Part shown: positions 5,107 through 6,473 of the stretch, piece after piece
Position numbering within the stretch: the stretch's first letter is position 1
Layout of the letters: each line of letters opens with the position of its first letter
Origin: Thiotrichales bacterium
GTDB taxonomy: Bacteria; Pseudomonadota; Gammaproteobacteria; UWMA-0217
Length of the DNA stretch: 6,473 nucleotides
NCBI GenBank assembly: GCA_024763135.1
Contig: JANTGD010000210.1
Span: 1 to 6,473 of the forward strand
Reading direction: 5' to 3'
Position numbers and translations under genes: made by a program
The notes under the pieces: generated by a model
The model's database searches: none
Seen by the model: the letters and a program-made list of their open reading frames with translations, nothing else
Told to the model about the DNA's origin: nothing

Positions 5107-6375
5107 ATGTCAGAAAATAAAGCACACTGTTCATTCTGCGGTCAAGAGCAGGGTCCTGAGACACCACTGATTGCGGGTGAAGAGGGTCACATCTGTGAAG
5201 AATGCGTGCGTCTTGCGTTTCAGGTCGTCGCCAGCTGGGGGCGTAAACGCGCGGCTGCCAAACCCATTCAAAACCTGCTTAAGCCGATTGAGATTAAGGA
5301 GCAACTCGATCGTTATATTATTGGACAAGTGTTGGCCAAAGAGACGCTGGCAGTTGCCGTTTACAACCACTATAAACGTCTGAGCATGGAAAATGCGGCA
5401 CCCAGCATGCAGATCAATGAAAAAGACGTTGAAATAGAAAAATCCAATATTCTATTGCTGGGGCCATCGGGCACGGGTAAAACCTTGCTTGCAAGTACAC
5501 TGGCTCGCATTGTCGGTGTTCCCTTTGTGATTGCCGATGCAACGACCCTCACACAGGCCGGTTATGTGGGTGAGGATGTGGAGAGTATTCTGACTCGCTT
5601 GATGGACGCCGCGGATGGAAATCGTGATCTTGCCGAATGGGGTATCGTCTACATCGATGAAATCGACAAACTGGCCAGGGCTGGTGAATCGGCGACGGGG
5701 ACGCGGGATGTATCGGGGGAAGGGGTGCAACAGGCGTTGTTGAAACTGGTGGAAGGCGCCAAGGTCAAATTAACCAACAAAGGAAAAAAAGATCAAGGCG
5801 AGGAAACGTATATCGATACCCGGCATATTTTATTTATTGCCGGAGGCGCCTTTGCCGGCCTGGAAAAGCTGCTGGAAAAACGCTTGGATACCAAGGGTGA
5901 ACGAGGCATCGGTTTTCATATCGATATTTCTGATCCTCGGCAGGCCTACGACCAAATGCGGTTGTTCGAAGAGGTCAGGCCAGAGGATCTGCGGCATTTC
6001 GGATTGATTCCAGAATTTATCGGTCGTTTCCCGGTTATTTCCGCCTTGCATGATCTTGACGAGGCAGCCTTGGTAAAAATTCTCACTGAGCCAAAAAATG
6101 CGCTTGTTCGCCAGTATCAGAGAATGTTCGATTTCGAAGGCGCAACATTGGATTTTTCTGCCGAGGCGTTGAATGCAATTGCGCGTTTGGCCATAGAACG
6201 CGGTACCGGCGCGAGGGGATTGCGCGGGGTGATGGAGTCGCTGCTACGACGTACCATGTTCGAGTTGCCGTCTCAGTCCGACGTAGTGGGTTATCGTATT
6301 GATGAAGATGCCGTCAAGGAAAACAAGCCCGTTGCGGTGACGCAGACATCTGAAATTGCTGCGCAGGGCACCTAA
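5107..6375 (+). CDS. clpX: nif-linked ClpX, AAA+ unfoldase subunit of ClpXP
   Basis: ClpX forms a hexamer that unfolds proteins and feeds them to ClpP. The 422-residue protein is full length. It has an N-terminal C4 zinc finger (C8, C11, C30, C33) and a Walker A GPSGTGKT at 119-126. The pore-1 loop GYVG (Y153) and Walker B VYIDEID (E185) are intact, as are arginine finger R307 and sensor-2 R370; these fall at the same residue numbers as in E. coli ClpX. The ClpP-docking IGF tripeptide is at 268-270. The RKH region that E. coli ClpX uses for substrate recognition is replaced by a shorter, lysine-rich segment (about 217-238). This looks like the second nif-specific ClpX (clpX2 of Azotobacter), reported to affect NifB and NifEN levels, not the housekeeping copy beside clpP and lon. 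ATG 5107 has only a weak upstream AAGG (5092-5095), and its stop codon lies in a repeat. Confidence 0.93.
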   Translation: MSENKAHCSFCGQEQGPETPLIAGEEGHICEECVRLAFQVVASWGRKRAAAKPIQNLLKPIEIKEQLDRYIIGQVLAKETLAVAVYNHYKRLSMENAAPSMQINEKDVEIEKSNILLLGPSGTGKTLLASTLARIVGVPFVIADATTLTQAGYVGEDVESILTRLMDAADGNRDLAEWGIVYIDEIDKLARAGESATGTRDVSGEGVQQALLKLVEGAKVKLTNKGKKDQGEETYIDTRHILFIAGGAFAGLEKLLEKRLDTKGERGIGFHIDISDPRQAYDQMRLFEEVRPEDLRHFGLIPEFIGRFPVISALHDLDEAALVKILTEPKNALVRQYQRMFDFEGATLDFSAEALNAIARLAIERGTGARGLRGVMESLLRRTMFELPSQSDVVGYRIDEDAVKENKPVAVTQTSEIAAQGT

Positions 6376-6390
6376 CAGGCTGTTGAACCT
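6371..6390 (-). repeat. Recurring TTCAACARCCTGYTAG motif, copy 3, inverted
   Basis: Read on the minus strand, this gives TTCAACAGCCTGTTAGG, one mismatch from copy 1 over the core, but without the full T run. It includes the clpX stop codon (TAA, 6373-6375). It is inverted relative to copies 1 and 2, so the nifV-clpX block is bracketed by inverted copies. The remaining bases to 6473 show no gene, terminator or sigma-54 site I can support. Confidence 0.5.
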
Positions 6391-6473
6391 AAAAACCTCA
6401 GTTGGATCACAAAAGTCCACGCAAGCTCTTGGTGCACCTGGCAAATCAGAAAAACCTCTCATCACCAATAAGG

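Noticed and set aside
6430..6473. Possible promoter for a gene to the right (TGGCAAATCAG)
   Set aside because: There is no TTGC at the -12 position, and the window ends before any downstream gene could be seen.

Overview
The window carries the distal part of a nitrogen-fixation (nif) cluster. Every confident gene lies on the + strand, in the order nifV - cysE (nif-type, also called nifP) - TPR protein - nifW - nifZ - nifM - clpX. This gene set and order resembles the end of the major nif region of Azotobacter vinelandii and related diazotrophic Gammaproteobacteria. NifM in particular is largely confined to proteobacteria. A gammaproteobacterial diazotroph is therefore the best guess; genus cannot be fixed from the sequence. 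Base composition looks balanced (about half G+C by eye), and no gene stands out as foreign.

Positions 1-456 hold no confident gene. The left edge carries a short open frame running off the window and the first copy of a recurring motif (core TTCAACAACCTGYTAG). A strong intrinsic terminator at 151-180 closes whatever is transcribed from upstream. A complete nitrogen-regulated promoter follows: a NifA upstream activator sequence (331-346), an IHF site (388-400) and a sigma-54 -24/-12 element (417-433), with nifV starting at 457. nifV therefore appears to begin a transcription unit of its own under NifA/RpoN control.

Positions 457-2936 hold nifV, cysE and a TPR protein, overlapping or separated by only a few bases. 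Positions 2937-3386 are a 450-bp gap with no convincing gene. It holds a second copy of the recurring motif and a 171-bp element (3112-3282) with imperfect terminal inverted arms and a nested inner palindrome, probably a MITE-like or IS-derived insertion. Positions 3387-6375 hold nifW, nifZ, nifM and clpX, again overlapping or nearly touching. A third, inverted copy of the motif includes the clpX stop codon; the last ~98 bases show nothing else recognisable.

The genes fit one task, making and maintaining active nitrogenase. NifV makes the homocitrate of FeMo-co. The serine acetyltransferase feeds cysteine synthesis for Fe-S cluster assembly. NifW and NifZ assist MoFe-protein maturation. NifM is a prolyl isomerase needed for active Fe protein. 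The nif-linked ClpX is a candidate for turnover of Nif assembly factors. The points most worth checking are the promoter with its very short predicted leader, the palindromic element inside the operon, the ClpX with an altered RKH region, and the cysteine-rich tail on the acetyltransferase. I saw no CRISPR array, intact transposase or clearly novel multi-gene system.
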